Below, one piece after another: positions 24,301 to 37,259 of a stretch of DNA of 64,000 bases. The number at the start of each line of letters is the position of its first letter. Within the stretch, counting starts at the first letter, position 1. The DNA is from Oscheius sp. JU75 (lineage: Eukaryota; Nematoda; Chromadorea; Rhabditida; Rhabditidae), in contig JASJZC010000007.1 of NCBI GenBank assembly GCA_037178855.1, positions 1,922,001 to 1,986,000 of the forward strand, given 5' to 3'. The position numbers and the translations under genes were made by a program. The notes under the pieces were generated by a model. The model was not told the DNA's origin and made no database searches. It worked only from the letters and a program-made list of their open reading frames with translations.

Positions 24301-26354
24301 GTCTCTCGCTGAACTGCTGCCGCCCACTGGTCTTTGTTTGTTTACTCCTCTACATAACTGCTCGCCTTTGCGTTTTGCCGCCTGATTTATTCCCGACACT
24401 TATGATGATTCGAGCTAAGATTAGGGAAGACGGGTTAACAGCAAAGAAGAGAGTGAGCCCTTGAAGTGTGGTGCCTTAAAAACCTTTTCCTTTACCTCCG
24501 AGCTCTCGAAGCCAGTGGTCACTTTACACTTTGATGACTTACGGACGAGCATAACAGCAGAAGTGCTCATTTTTCACGGGATATTCTTAAAAAGTTGACA
24601 CTCGTTGACTTTTTGGCATTTTTCAAGTTTTGAGTCTTTTGACGCCTAACTTCTTGCCACATTCCTTGTACTGTTTGCTGTTCTTACAATGAGTGCATAT
24701 CTCCCTTTTCTTGCTCACACTTCCACTTCCTGATGAGTCATTCCAAACGATTGGAGCCAGGACACTAAAATGAAAGCTCTGTGGTCATTTGGTCCAGCTG
24801 CGATGGACTTTTTTGCCTCATATAGCCGACACAGCTGCATTAAATGTCTTCATGACGTTTCTTTGAAGAAGCGTGGAGTATCCACCTCCTCAGAATAATT
24901 CAATTACTACTGGCTACTTCTCCCCTCTAGCCCGAGGGTCTGTCATTACTATTCTGATCAAAATCCACATTTTGTCGGATCACTAGCACTTATTGTTATT
25001 GCCTAAGTGCTGCTCTTTTTATCCTCAGGTAAATAGAAGTGTTTGCTGTCTAGATGTTCATAGATTTGTCTGAGATAAAGGACAAGGTCAACAGCGGTAG
25101 TTGTATGTATTTGACCCCCAGTGTTAGCTGATTGCGATCAGATAAGAGCCTGGATATCAAGAAATGCTTAAACATCGTAATCTATTATTAGCTGTTGGTT
25201 AATTTCTGTACAAATCTTCTTTACTTCTACTTGTGCCTAACTTTTTAAAACAGCTCAGTTCATCGTACTCTTTGAATCTTTTCTGTTCAATGTCAATTTG
25301 TAGAACCTTAAGGGACTTGAATAACAATTGGTGTACTGTTGTTTCCCAGTTCGCAGATAAAAGTTTCATCACTTTCTGTCTGTCAACGTCAGTTGACCCA
25401 AAACAGTATCCAAAAAAAGGCAGCCATGCCTCGATTTGTATAATCGTCTTTCGAAATTTGAATCTCGTCGCACTGTCGGCCCCTGTACTAGATCATTGTA
25501 GTCGTAAATTATCGGACTCCTGACTCACTCCCACCTGCTGGTCATCTGTCACGTGTCATCATCATCCATCGCCAGTTGTTCTTCAGCCACCTTTATCGAG
25601 TTGATGTTCTAGGAGACACCGCCATTCGATGACCCGTCGTGCCGAAACATTAGTCCCTCCAATTAGGCCGAGTTGCGCGCACACTCTCTCTACATTTATT
25701 GGCCTGGCCGAGAATCCGGAATAACCTCTCATTTTATTGCATTTCATCTTGTCTGCTAAGTTTAACCCGATTAGTCACTTTGCTGGCAGTGCTTTTCTTG
25801 AACATTTTTGTCTCCCTCTTGACTGATAACCTAGATAAGCTCGCTTTCCACGTTTGTCTGAAATTCCAATCGTAACGAAGAAAATCGATGCAAATTTAAA
25901 AAGCGTGACTCTTTTTCTAAGTGAGAATGTTTTCAAAGACAAGTCCTGAACGATTGAGAACAACAGTTTTGTCATTTCTAGGACTTCGCAATAGCCACGC
26001 AATCCGGTTTTCCTCCTACTCATTTTTAAGTGTAGTCAGTCGAATTCACATGTCCTTACTCATCGATTGTTCTCAGTATTTCCTTTTCTTAACTCTTTAC
26101 ATTTTTCTCGGATTCAACAACAAAAAAGTCATAGCTTTTAACATTTTATCGTGAATTTGAGGAACAAAATGTAACTGGTACTGTGTTCTAAAAAGTAGCT
26201 GAATAGCGTCCCACTTTTCCTTTCAGGTCATTTCCACCAGGAAATTGCGGCTGGCTCCGTTGTTTTTTTGGTTTCCTTGAGCCGCTCCTTTTACGCATTC
26301 TGGCCAGTCAGCGGCCTTCCTTTCCGCCATTCGAGCGTTCCCTCTTCCTCAAGA
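21316..26354. other. 5-kb intergenic region, no gene seen
   Basis: The open frames here are all under about 100 codons, overlap on both strands and lack coherent splice structure. The 3' part probably contains the promoter and 5' UTR of the sli-1 gene. I see no RNA gene, tandem repeat or inverted-repeat element in it. Confidence 0.45.
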
Positions 26355-29300
26355 ATGGCTAGGCTATCAAGACTGGTGAGTTGGCTTATCTTTACAGCTC
26401 ACTTTCTGGTATGAGAAATGTTTTCCTCCAGCTACTGACTCAAAAGTTTGAACACGGTAAACACCGGCAGCATCTCCTTTAAGCATAGTTTTCGACACAA
26501 GTACTTTTCAATCGGACTGGCATCATACTGTTCTTTTTATCAGGTAGCAGAATCTCTAGATAGACCCAAATGTTCGAAATGGCTTCCCCCCAAGTTTTTT
26601 TGACAGGCCACGTAGTTTCTCACGATACTGCATCATGAAATAGATCTATCTCCATTCTTAGGCTTTGATTCAACTCTCTTGTCCGGCTCATTTATCCGCA
26701 GTCTATTTTTTGTCCCTTCGCCACACCCTTAGGTCGCCAACGCCTCGGGCTGTTCTTCACACATGTGCTGATTCATTTCCTCCCTCCTCTGTCAATGTAA
26801 AGTTTTGTTTTTGCTCTGAAGGGCAATAACAGTTTCTACAGAAATTGTGGAAAGCAAAACTGAAATTCTGCTGATTTTTCTCAAAGTAACTTTCTGAAAA
26901 CTTTTGTGTTTTTAAAGTTTAGTTTTTAAGCGAAGTAGTCCGGTTTTCCAGGATTTCAAATTTTTATTTCAGCTGGATTCTAAAATTGTATAACTCTCCA
27001 AGAACTAATCCTTCCTATTTTCACTCCCACGCGTATGCTAATCCAACCAATATTGGATTCGAGACTAGTGGAGCTGTCCTCGCTTTTCTTTGTTTCATAT
27101 TCAGATAACCCAATATCTCGATCAAATCTTTTTTTGCAGTATGAGGTAGCTGAGAACAAGATGACCACAGCGCTGGCATCACTTTTCGGTCGCCTGCAAG
27201 ACATGGTTCAGGGGAGCGGGGTGAGTTTTTCATGTTTTATTTTTAAATGAGGCTCGAATATGATTCTCTTACACGTAAATTGAACGGATGAAGAGAAATG
27301 TATTTTTAAAAAACATGATGAGTCGGCGTTTACGTCAGCGCACGGTCAAGAAGGCCGTGTGAATAGACCGACGGGCTTGTCATCTGGTTCAAAAACATTT
27401 AAAACGAGGATCTAACTGTAAAAGTTTATTTTAAGCGATGTCAAGCCTGTACAGTAACATGGAAAACATCGATGCAAAGAGCTTTGGTCCAAAAATATGG
27501 AAAGGAAAACTATGAAGTTGTCTGACCGTACGTCAATCGTTTGGATTAGAGAAATGGGCAAAATGTGTTTCCCAGTTTGGTGGGAGGTGATGAATTTTGT
27601 ACTTAGTAAGCTTGTTCACTATGTGTTGAAATAGTTTAACATACACGAGACGATTTTTTATATTTTGAATATGTCTGGTCCGCCTTTTTACGTCTCAATC
27701 TGAATCATTTCTGCCACTGCCCCCTCTAGGGTCTTATCGAAATGTCTCAGGTTCGATATATCCACAGCAGCGATGTCTTCACACCAGCCACGACTACGTT
27801 ACCCCTTCCGGCACAGGTAATTTATTCCTACTTTCTCAACGAACATCATGTTACAGGACCGGCGAATAGTCACAAAAACTTTCAAATTGATGGACGAAGT
27901 GGTTAAAGCGTGTCAAAACCATCGTCTCAATCTCAAAAATTCGCCTCCGTTCATACTAGATATTCTCCCGGACACGTATAGCCATGTGAGTTTACGTTAT
28001 TTACAGCAGAAATATCAAAGCGCTTTTCGAGGGAGATGAGAAAGCAATAACAGAAATGAACACAATATGAATCATGTCTATTCGTAGAGAAGTGCACCGT
28101 GATGCATAGTCTATTCGCTTCGATGAAACAGCCTCTCCGAGAACACAAAGAAAACAGAGATCTGGTTTTTGCGGAGAAACAGCCGAAAAATGACGGCAAT
28201 GGCTTATTCATAAGACTAACCGTTCCCGGATCATTCAGCAACACTGTTGAATAAACGGAACTGATAAAAATGAACAGAAAAAATCCACATCAACCCGTGT
28301 GGTTGTGAACTCCTGTGTTATCACAAATTTTAAATGTAAGCAGCTTTGCTGTCAAAGAAAAAATACGAAAGAACTTGGAAAATACGAAAACTGAACTCAA
28401 ACTATTCTCCTTGACCAAAACTTTACTTCCAACAACATCTAATCCTACCATTCCAGTTGATCTCGATTCTCACCCAGACGCCTTCAATACTGAGAGAAAA
28501 TGCATATCTACAGATTTTTATTGAAAACATGCAGACCAAGTGCAAACAGGTAATTCCAGTCCTTTCATTTATAGAAGCTATCGTAGGTGTTGAAACTGTT
28601 CCGGACGAATGCTATTTTTACGGAAGGATCGGCTGAGCGACGCACACTCACCAAATTGTCACTCACCTTCAGTCACATGCTTTTTGAGCTCAAAGCAGAA
28701 TTTCCCGAGGGCAACTTCATCGGGGACAAGTTTCGAATCACCAAAAAGGAAGCAGAAGACTTCTGGCAGAATGCTTTTCCGAAAAAGTAAGCAATCAACC
28801 GTTTTATCGCAACTTTTCCTGCTTTAGATCAATAGTGCCATGGGACAAGTTCATTGACGAACTGGAAAAGTCTTGTCATTTCCAGCTCCGGGATTCTCCA
28901 TTGCAGATGTCCCAGTTGAAGACAACAGTCGACTTGACAGGAAACGATCACGTGTCAAATTTCGAGTTCGATGTTTTTACACGGTAGGAAACGGATGAAC
29001 TAGGCTTATTATTGATGCGCAGACTGTTCTACCCGTGGAAAACTCTTCTCAAAAATTGGCAGCTTCTCACATCCTCTCATCCCGGCTACGTGGCATTCTT
29101 AACCTACGATGAAGTTAAGAAAAAATTAGAGACATTGACGGGAAAACCTGGAAGGTAAGGTTTTAGTCGTTTCGACATCGTATTCTTCTTGGGGAAATTT
29201 CATGGCGGAATCCAAATACAGTAATAGCCTTCTCTGACTGTTTAGCAAACAATAAATCCTGTTTTCAGCTATGTTTTTCGACTGAGTTGCACGCGTCCTG

Positions 29301-30454
29301 GCCAATGGGCTATCGGCTATGTTGCTCCCGACGGAAGGATATATCAGACGATTCCACAGAACAAATCACTGATCCAGGCTTTACATGAGGGAAGCAAAGA
29401 AGGATTGTGAGTTATCTCGTTATTAATTTTACACGTTAGCATATTTAGCTACCTTTATCCGAACGGAAAGACGGCAAACGTTGAATTGGACAAGTTCTTG
29501 GAAATGCCGGCAGCAGAGAGAGTCAAAGTGACCAGTGAACAATATGATTTGTACTGTGAGATGGGAACTACCTTCGAGTTATGCAAAATCTGCGACGATC
29601 GGGACAAGAACATTAAAATTGAGCCATGCGGACATCTTCTGTGCGCACCTTGTCTCACCAGTTGGCAGGTTTGTTTCTTCACTGGATTGACATAAATTAT
29701 TTATTTTCAGGAATCAGAGAGTGGGAATACGTGTCCTTTCTGTCGATATGAGATCAAAGGAACCAACAAAGTTATTATTGATCGCTACAAGCCTAAAGAG
29801 AAGCCAAAAGAGAAACCGCTCGTTTCTGTTGCACCAACTCCTAGGATAACACCTGAGTTAGCAAAAGGAAAAGACGACAAAGAATCGGTAAACATGTTGT
29901 GATTTGTTTTTACAATCAAAATTGCAGTTTCCTTCTTCGGTCTTGGAGTTGCCCGTAGGTCCTCCTCCACCACTTCCTCCACGGGTACCGAAGAAGCAGT
30001 TGACGACGGAACGATCGGTATGTTTTTTTGCAAATTTTTAGATATTAAAGAAAACAAAAAGTTATTGTTTGCTTGAATTGGCAAACAGCGCAGTCCGTTA
30101 GAGCGCCGATTAAAATCCAGAAAGGTCCCAGTCAGGTGTGATAAACGCTATTGTCTTTGACGGGAAATTCAACACGATAGTAGTCGGCTCGCTTCAAAGG
30201 TTATATAATTCGTTTCTAGTTCTGTTGAAGACTTTTTTGGTAAAAGCGAAGATTAAGACAGTTTCGCAAACGTGTGTCCATGAACACCGTCTCGTACAGG
30301 ATCACAATCTTTTAATAAAGCATCAGTTTAACTAACCTTTTTTCAGAACTCGGACCCGTCATATGTGAATGCGGACATCGTGGAAGAACATGCTAATCAG
30401 CAGCAGCGACCATCGCTTCCGAACATTATCGCTCCTGTCCTGCCTCCACGTTAA
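26355..30454 (+). CDS. sli-1: Cbl-family E3 ubiquitin ligase
   Basis: Ubiquitinates activated receptor tyrosine kinases such as the EGF receptor and so damps Ras signalling. Exons: 26355-26375, 27140-27220, 27730-27816, 27857-27985, 28457-28549, 28587-28786, 28828-28983, 29023-29154, 29269-29406, 29449-29668, 29711-29887, 29928-30017, 30094-30135, 30347-30454; 557 residues in frame. Order: four-helix bundle (from about D64, with [16 protein letters not shown]), EF-hand-like part, divergent SH2 (phosphotyrosine-binding R304 in VFRLSC), linker with the regulatory Tyr (Y381 in LYCEMG), C3HC4 RING (C391 to about C430), then a Pro-rich tail with PPPPLPPR (SH3 ligand). No UBA domain is seen. Near the C terminus Y528-V-N530 fits a Grb2-type SH2 motif. 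The first 7-codon exon is the least certain; translation could start at the internal ATG at 27161. Confidence 0.95.
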
Positions 30455-31264
30455 GCAGTTCCCAAGAAATCATTCTTACCAATCAAATCAAACTTAGATT
30501 CCTAGGTGAAACGGGTGGAAAACCTGAGCTTGTCTTACCCAAGGGTAGTGTGTATCTAGTGATAGACGTAGCCAGGTCGTATCATTGTGTTTCATGCAAC
30601 CAATTTTCTTCGACATTTCACAATCGTCCAAGCTTTCCAGTTCCAAACATATCTGCGTTTTGGTATTACTCGTATCCTTGCCACAACAATAGGCTAGCCT
30701 TGAGAGCTTCTACATATATCTAACTGAATCGAATCTTCCCTCCAGACTGGTCCCTGTCATGGTCATATTGCATGATTTTTTTTGATGTTAAGCAATTGTT
30801 CATTATAGATCCCATCGACGGGTTTCAAAATGTATTAATATGCATAAATATAAGAGTTTCTAATATCGAAAACACATGCTTTTGAAATCCATGTGCCTTC
30901 GCAGTATCGACACTTGACAATATTGTCAGTTCGATATCTCTATTAAAAAAACAGACACATCGTCTCTCCTTCTTGTAAGATATAATTTTGCAGCCGTAAA
31001 ATCTGGGTAGAGCTTCATCCAGGTCCAAATGCCTTGTTTTTCGCTTCGTCACAGGTACAGGCAGCGTAGCCAAATGCTAAAACACTCTATGCTTCTAGGC
31101 TTGTTATTGTTTTGAACTTTGGCTTGACCTTACGAGGAAAGCGCAGTCGATATATGCAACATTATTGCGTTCACAGCTTGTTGACTTGCGTTCTCGTTCC
31201 CAATTATTCGTGTCTTTTGAAACAAATTCTTGTCCAAATTGGAAGAATACTCAATTTTTCAACC
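30455..31264. other. intergenic spacer after sli-1
   Basis: Holds the sli-1 3' UTR and the upstream flank of the next gene. The 82-codon frame on the minus strand at 30825-31073 has no supporting splice structure. Nothing else was recognised. Confidence 0.5.
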
Positions 31265-32267
31265 ATGACTCGCTCCAAAACCTCCAAAGAATCAATACCT
31301 ACTCTCAAAGTGCTAGATACAGCTTTTTTGAACAGTAAGTTCAAGACTATCCCTTTTTTCACTCCGGGGTTTCAGGCAGAAAAAGACCGTCTGCGAAAGA
31401 TACGACGCTTCAAAGTTTTGATGCGGCTTGTGGAAATGATGAGCTTTCTAAAAAAAGACCCCATAAGGAAACAGCCAAATATCAGGTAAATGTTTTTAGT
31501 CCTTATCAAGCAGTACGTATAGGAACACATGTCTACGGTTAAAAGTGAAAGATCGAATCCTGCTGTCATCGAAAGTGATGAAGACGGTAGTCATTCAGAA
31601 AAAACGACATCTGTTAAACGACAGCGCAAACCTGTCGTGCACTTTCAAGTAAACTTTTAGATACGTCAAATTGCAAAGCCTATTAATTTCAGGCACGAAG
31701 CCCTAAGGCTCCAAAAAAGAAGGAGAGACGGTTCAAAATGAATTATGAAAGCTTCGACAAGGCCACTACAAGTCTGATCGAAAGCATTGATCGTTATTTG
31801 TCTACTGGTGGAATTGTTGAGCAATCCGAACAGACCGACGAGAACAAGGTGAGGAACACGCACGGAATGGAACTGAATATAGGTATCTCAGGCTAGCAGA
31901 GCTAAGATGTCAGACAAACTACCTTCAAATCAACCTAACAAATGCAACTTTTGCCGTGGCTGTGGACCGGATAGACACGAGGAAGACGATTGCACGTATG
32001 TGTTTCAGAATATTCTTTCGTTTTGAAAGACTCAGCCCTCCAGACCTACTCAATATCTTGTATTTAAGCGAATTCCCTACTGTTGGAACCCGTACTTTTG
32101 TCTTCAAAAGGTACAAGCTTTGCAAGAATTGTCTGGGCAAGAACGAATGTCGTGACAATTGTGAGCCAATCCCTTGCAAGTATTGTGGCAAGGAGGAGCA
32201 TCACAAAGCTCTATGCCCCGACAAGTACGCCAAGTTGGATGTGGATCATGGCCGACAGGCAAAGTAG
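31265..32267 (+). CDS. uncharacterised zinc-knuckle protein, probably nuclear
   Basis: Six exons (31265-31334, 31376-31485, 31523-31648, 31693-31848, 31892-31995, 32111-32267) close in frame to 240 residues. The first two thirds are Lys/Arg/Ser-rich with nuclear-localisation-like clusters (SRKRPS, KKRPHK, SVKRQRK, KAPKKKERR) and an acidic SDEDGS stretch. The last third is Cys-rich: CNFCRGCGPDRHEEDDC, then CKNC...C...C, and finally CKYCGKEEHHKALC, an exact C-X2-C-X4-H-X4-C zinc knuckle. Zinc knuckles bind single-stranded RNA or DNA. No reverse transcriptase or integrase is nearby, so it is not an obvious retroelement Gag. I do not recognise an ortholog. It lies between sli-1 and another unknown nuclear-type gene on the same strand, with gaps too long for a typical nematode operon. 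Confidence 0.75.
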
Positions 32268-33112
32268 GCCAATAAATACTATAAAAACTTCATTCTTATC
32301 TTGGAAATAGCATTTATTGTTTTGCTGACAAGGATGAATTGTTATCATATTTCAACTATGAACCTGAACGTCTTTTCCGGAAATTAGCTTCTAGACCTGT
32401 GACACGTCCAGCATCTAATGTATTATAATAGTCTTATCTCCGTGTGCTGTAACTGATCAGCCCGATGGTTCTTGTGCTCCACTTAGGCTCTTACCCCCAC
32501 AGTGCTGTGTCTTCAGAGAATAGCGAAGTTAATCGAACAGTTGGAATTAGTCATCAGACGTTTCACGAACAACTCTTTCGACATCGTAGTTTTCCAAATT
32601 TTTATAAGATGGCCTTTAACTCATTACTATTTCTGTCATTCCTAGTGACGTCACAGGTTTTCAGTGTACTTTGTAAAAGAAAATTGCGTAGGTTCCAGAT
32701 CCATACTTTGAGACTAGTCAACAATTAGCTGTTTGGTTTTGGGTTCAGATATATCAATCTAGCAACTTCGGTTGAGGAGCAAGATAAATAACAGTAGGAA
32801 ATCAGCAATCAATCGATCATGGCGGCCTTTTTGACGCAGCCTCTTCAATCTTAACCTCTTGTCAATTCAGATGCTCCACGACTGCTCAAATCCTTCCTTC
32901 CTGCCTAAATCCGCCTCTATTTCTTTGAAGCTGAAGATTTCAGAAAACTACGCTACATATCTACATTGCGTAGTTTCTTTTCTCCAGTTTACAGAGCAGC
33001 ATCTAAAAAGTGAGTTAATTACACATATATCTTAATCTCTTTTTCAGAGATCTAATTCTCGATAGGTAGAAATACTTTTTCGAGTAACTCTTTTAAAAGG
33101 ACTGCTGCTAAA
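32268..33112. other. intergenic spacer; one possible signal-peptide exon
   Basis: Contains the 3' UTR of the zinc-knuckle gene. An ATG at 32610 opens MAFNSLLFLSFLVTSQ, which looks like a signal peptide, followed by a GT at 32658. I could not find a following exon, so I do not call a gene. Confidence 0.3.
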
Positions 33113-36100
33113 ATGGTATTCAGATCCTTTTTGTCATTGACATTTCATGTTTCAGAAACTTGCTGCCGTAAGTACCACTCCCTCTTCAAACAAAGTCGTT
33201 AAAAACACTGCACAAAATTCTTTATCTCCAACAGCATCCACTCCCAACCCAACCGTAGCGAAACCGTATGTGTAGATGATAGGCGCCTAGAGCGAAATTT
33301 TAAAATTTTCAAAAGCGGTGCATTTGAAGAGCAATTGCACAAAATCGATACATTACAACTACGAGCGTAATTAACGCATTGGTACAGTATAACGCGCGCG
33401 TAATGGAACTTGTCGATGTGTGCTCGCAGCTATGGGAAAGGTAGGTCTACTGTTTGCGGCTCAAGTTGACTATGTGGGAAATCGAATTTGGGTTGTGTAG
33501 ACAAATAGCTAGCTTTTATAACAAAGCAGAGTTGCAAAAATATACAAAAAGTATTGAAATAAGTTCTAAGCGAGTACCAGTCACTGAAGTTTTTTTTCCT
33601 TTTAGTGTTAAAATGCATTTCAATGAACTTTCAGGATGACTAACAGGCGTCTGGGAAAAAGCAAGAAATGGACCAAACGAGTGGACAAAGACGCTGTTCG
33701 CCCCTTCTTGATCAGCATTCTTGAACACATCATCAAGTTCGAAATACCTGAGAAAACATTGGAAGAATTCAATAGCAACTTTTATAAATCCTACGGAATC
33801 CTCGTCTCGATCGATGGACACATACGAAAAGCCAGATGTCAGTTTTTTGAGAAACTATGGGTTAGTAGTATTGTAGTGGCAGCTAATTGCTTATTTAGTC
33901 AAATAACGCACCAGGATGGGTTGAAAATGATTCGAGTCTACGGAAGAAATGGACTACAGCTAGAGATATTTTACTGGCCAAGATTAGTTCTTGCCCAAGT
34001 TTTCATGTACGGAAATGTGAGTTCATTCATTAAGCTTCTACTTACAAAAAAGATGTTTAGATCTTGCAGCTGAAGCTCTTCGACTCCGGGCATTAAACAA
34101 TTCACAGCTGGATAATTCCTCATCAAAGGCGAATGCTACTCCTTCGCAAAAGACACCAACCCTTGGTAAAAATATTAACCCTTTTTGAAATAATATCGTG
34201 GTAGGAATGTGAGTAGCTTTCCTACTCAAACTTTTCACGTTGCCTATTGTACTCATAAATACTTTCAGACTGTATTGAAACACTGCTATAAACTCTATTT
34301 CCAGTATCGCTGCTTTGCGCCCCAATCAAAACGCTTCAAGAAGTGGACAGGTATTGCAAATATGATGACCAAACCTCTGGAAGCTCATCTCAAACTAACG
34401 AGATGTATGTAAAAGAGGAGACTTTAGAAGAACAAGATCCGGAGGGAACTCTTCAAAGTGTGCCATCTTTAAAAAACATCAAATAGAGAAATTTCAGATG
34501 TTGCTGTCAAGCTGAAGAGGAAGTCTCTTGAAACAGATCAAAATGAACAAAGAACAATTTTGCTAGAGGAAAGCTACCTTATTCAGGATTTTGACGATGT
34601 TTCGCCAAGGAAAAAGCCAAAAAAAGATGACCGTGACACCATGCATGCGGGGAAGAAAGTGAACGACTTTAATGATTGTGAAGGTTTTACAGATTTTAAA
34701 GGTGAGTAGGATATTTTATTAAACTTGTACATTTTCAGCCGAAGATTCTGATAGATTGATCATTGACGAAGGCGGACAACAAGAAGAACAGCAGCTCTCT
34801 GTCAACAACTGTGAAACGTCCTACTCGGTGTCGGGTAAAAAATTTCCAGGAAAATATATTTCTTTTAGAAAAGTCACCGGAGCAGCGCACCCTAGGTACT
34901 CGAGAAGTTGTGGATATTGAGGACTTTGCTAACAAACCAAATTGTTCTGAGCTGATGTTTTCGACTGAGGGCAAGTCTTATATTTCCACACAACTTGTTG
35001 ACATTGCAGGTGTTCAACTTGGTGTAGAAGATTTGTTAGATGTGGGAATGGTCCTTCTTCCTCTCATCGAAACGGTCATCGAACGACTCGGTGACGAAAA
35101 AGATACGAGAGAAGAAGTGAGGCAAGTACTTGCTGAAATTCAGGATGAAATTGATGAAAAAGGTGATAATGTCCTTTTTACTTACCAGTTAAACCCTTGC
35201 AGCGAATAATGGCTACAGGCTAAAAGATGACATTGACACGGAGGAAGAGATTAACGATGAAGAATTGGATGATGGTGACGAGGGCGAAAGCAACTTGGAC
35301 GATGACACAGAAACTGACCATGTTAGAGCCGAACTGACCCTTATTGAACTTCGAAAAACCTTCTACGAGGAAGAATACTGCATCGACCATCGGGAGATTG
35401 AACGCGAATCCGAAGAAGAAAGCAGCGAGGAGGATGCCGGGACGGACTTGGACAGTGGAGACGAAGAGGATTGTCTAGAAGAAAACTTTTTCGAAAATCA
35501 GGTACATGTGAACAATGAAACAACCTAACATAACCTTTGCAGTGCATCTCATTCCCTGAAAACGGATTTGTTGACAAGGATCATCTTCACGTTTGGTTCC
35601 TTCTCAACGACATTGTCGAAGTTGTTCATGAGAAGTGTCCGTTCACATTGGAGCATGGCATTAGTTGCCCTGAACACGAACAAGAACGCGAGAGTGCTGA
35701 ATATCTTAGAGATTTGGAGGAGTCGTTCTCTCATCATAACAATTCTACTGATACCGATTGCAATGACGGCGGCTTTGAAGTCGTTTTCTCAAGTAAGAAA
35801 GGTCATGTTTGTTTTATCTTGGTTTCTTTTTAGAACTCTCCGTTTCTTCGGATGAAATTGTTCTGCTTGATAAATTGGTGGTTGAAGAGGTCGCTGAAGC
35901 CGTCCTTGGAGGTATTCAACATCCTTTTGTTTTCATGTTTATAATTCAGTTTATTCCAATACTTCGAAAGAAGATGAACAGTCTGACAAATTGGTTATTG
36001 AGAACATGTTGCAAGAAATCATCACTGAAGTGGTTCTCGAAGGTATTTGATGCCCTATTTGGCTTTATCATATTTTCATTTCCTTTTTACCTAATTTGAT

Positions 36101-36779
36101 ATCTTTCGTTTCAGACAAAAAGATTTCTGAATTGGTCGACAGTTTGTGGGAGAACGCTGATGCACATCAAAGAAAGACAGCTTTGAAACCACAAGTTTCT
36201 GCTAATCCACCAGTGAAAAATGAACCGGACATTTTTGAAGAAGCAACTTCCGTGACAAATGGTATATATTGGTTGTTTTTATTTATATTAAACACATTTT
36301 AGATTCGAGTACTACCTTTGGAGCACTAAGTTCAACCAATGACTCCATCCATCACAATCAGCATATAGTACCTGATGCGAATGCGTCAGAAGGTAGAATT
36401 TTATTTAGTTGGCTTTTTAAAATCAAAATTTTTAGAAATAGCATGGGACGAGGACATTTTGTCTATTCAGTATTCTGCACCGTTTGCGTATTTGAGGGCT
36501 ACAGCATACGGTGCGTTTGTTGAGGTTCGCGTGTAATAGCAACATTCAGATATAACTGAGAACGTTCTCCACCGAGCAGACAGAGACGTTTCTCAATGGA
36601 ACTTCTTCAGAGCTACTACGGTTCTCTTCGATCAATTTGGAGACATTCAGAGATGGATACCAACCGAACAGGTTTTAGCTGAAGCCAGGAGAAGCGAGCA
36701 GTTAAAAACTGCAAAAGATAAAATATCAACATGCAGGTCGATCTTGAAGAAGATAGAAGTAAACACGGGGATAGTGTAG
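33113..36779 (+). CDS. uncharacterised 893-residue acidic protein
   Basis: Eighteen exons close in frame to 893 residues: 33113-33115, 33156-33265, 33330-33440, 33635-33860, 33899-34016, 34061-34165, 34305-34457, 34498-34701, 34739-34834, 34869-35162, 35203-35501, 35543-35792, 35834-35911, 35950-36042, 36115-36261, 36303-36392, 36436-36510, 36550-36779. The N-terminal third is basic and helical (MTNRRLGKSKKWTKR and on), then come NLS-like clusters (LKRKS, SPRKKPKK). The middle is strongly acidic (runs such as EEEINDEELDDGDEGE). Three adjacent small exons each carry a short helix of the type DKLVxExxxEVVLxG. I recognise no catalytic domain. Composition suggests a nuclear, chromatin-type scaffold, but this is inference. 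The one-codon first exon and the acceptor at 33329 are the weakest points; translation might start within 33330-33440. Confidence 0.7.
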
Positions 36780-37259
36780 CTGCTGCTATTGTAACTCTGG
36801 AGGAATACAAAACGCTTAAAGAATTTTTAAAGCTTTACCCCATATAAAAATGAACACGGTAAGCTGTCATTGAAATTGTAAACAGTTATTGTTTTCAGTT
36901 ACGGTAGAGACCCCAGCATTGTAAAAAAATCAGAAGATAGCAGACCTCCAAATTTTTCGCAACGTCTGTGCAAATATGATTTCCCCGGTTAAAGATGTCG
37001 AGATTTCCTCGCCAGCTTATATTTTTTCTTGATTTCTTTTCTGTGTCACTTTAAATCTTTTTCCGTCTTTCCTTTTTCAACAATGAACATCTTTTTAATA
37101 AGGCTAGCAAACACACGTGAAAAAAAGAGCTAACAGACATTCTACGCCCATCGAAGACGTTTATACAGAGCCCCTACGAAAAAATCAATTGTATCTTGTA
37201 GTGGCAAGAAAAAGGAACAGTCATAAACTTAGAAAACAACTCAAAATGAGCAAAAATTC
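36780..37259. other. intergenic spacer
   Basis: Holds the 3' UTR of the acidic-protein gene and the flank of the minus-strand tRNA-Trp. No exon or repeat was recognised. Confidence 0.5.

Noticed and set aside
34332-34366. Putative 33-base intron in the acidic-protein gene
   Set aside because: The reading frame is open straight through and splice sites are weak, so I keep one exon (34305-34457).
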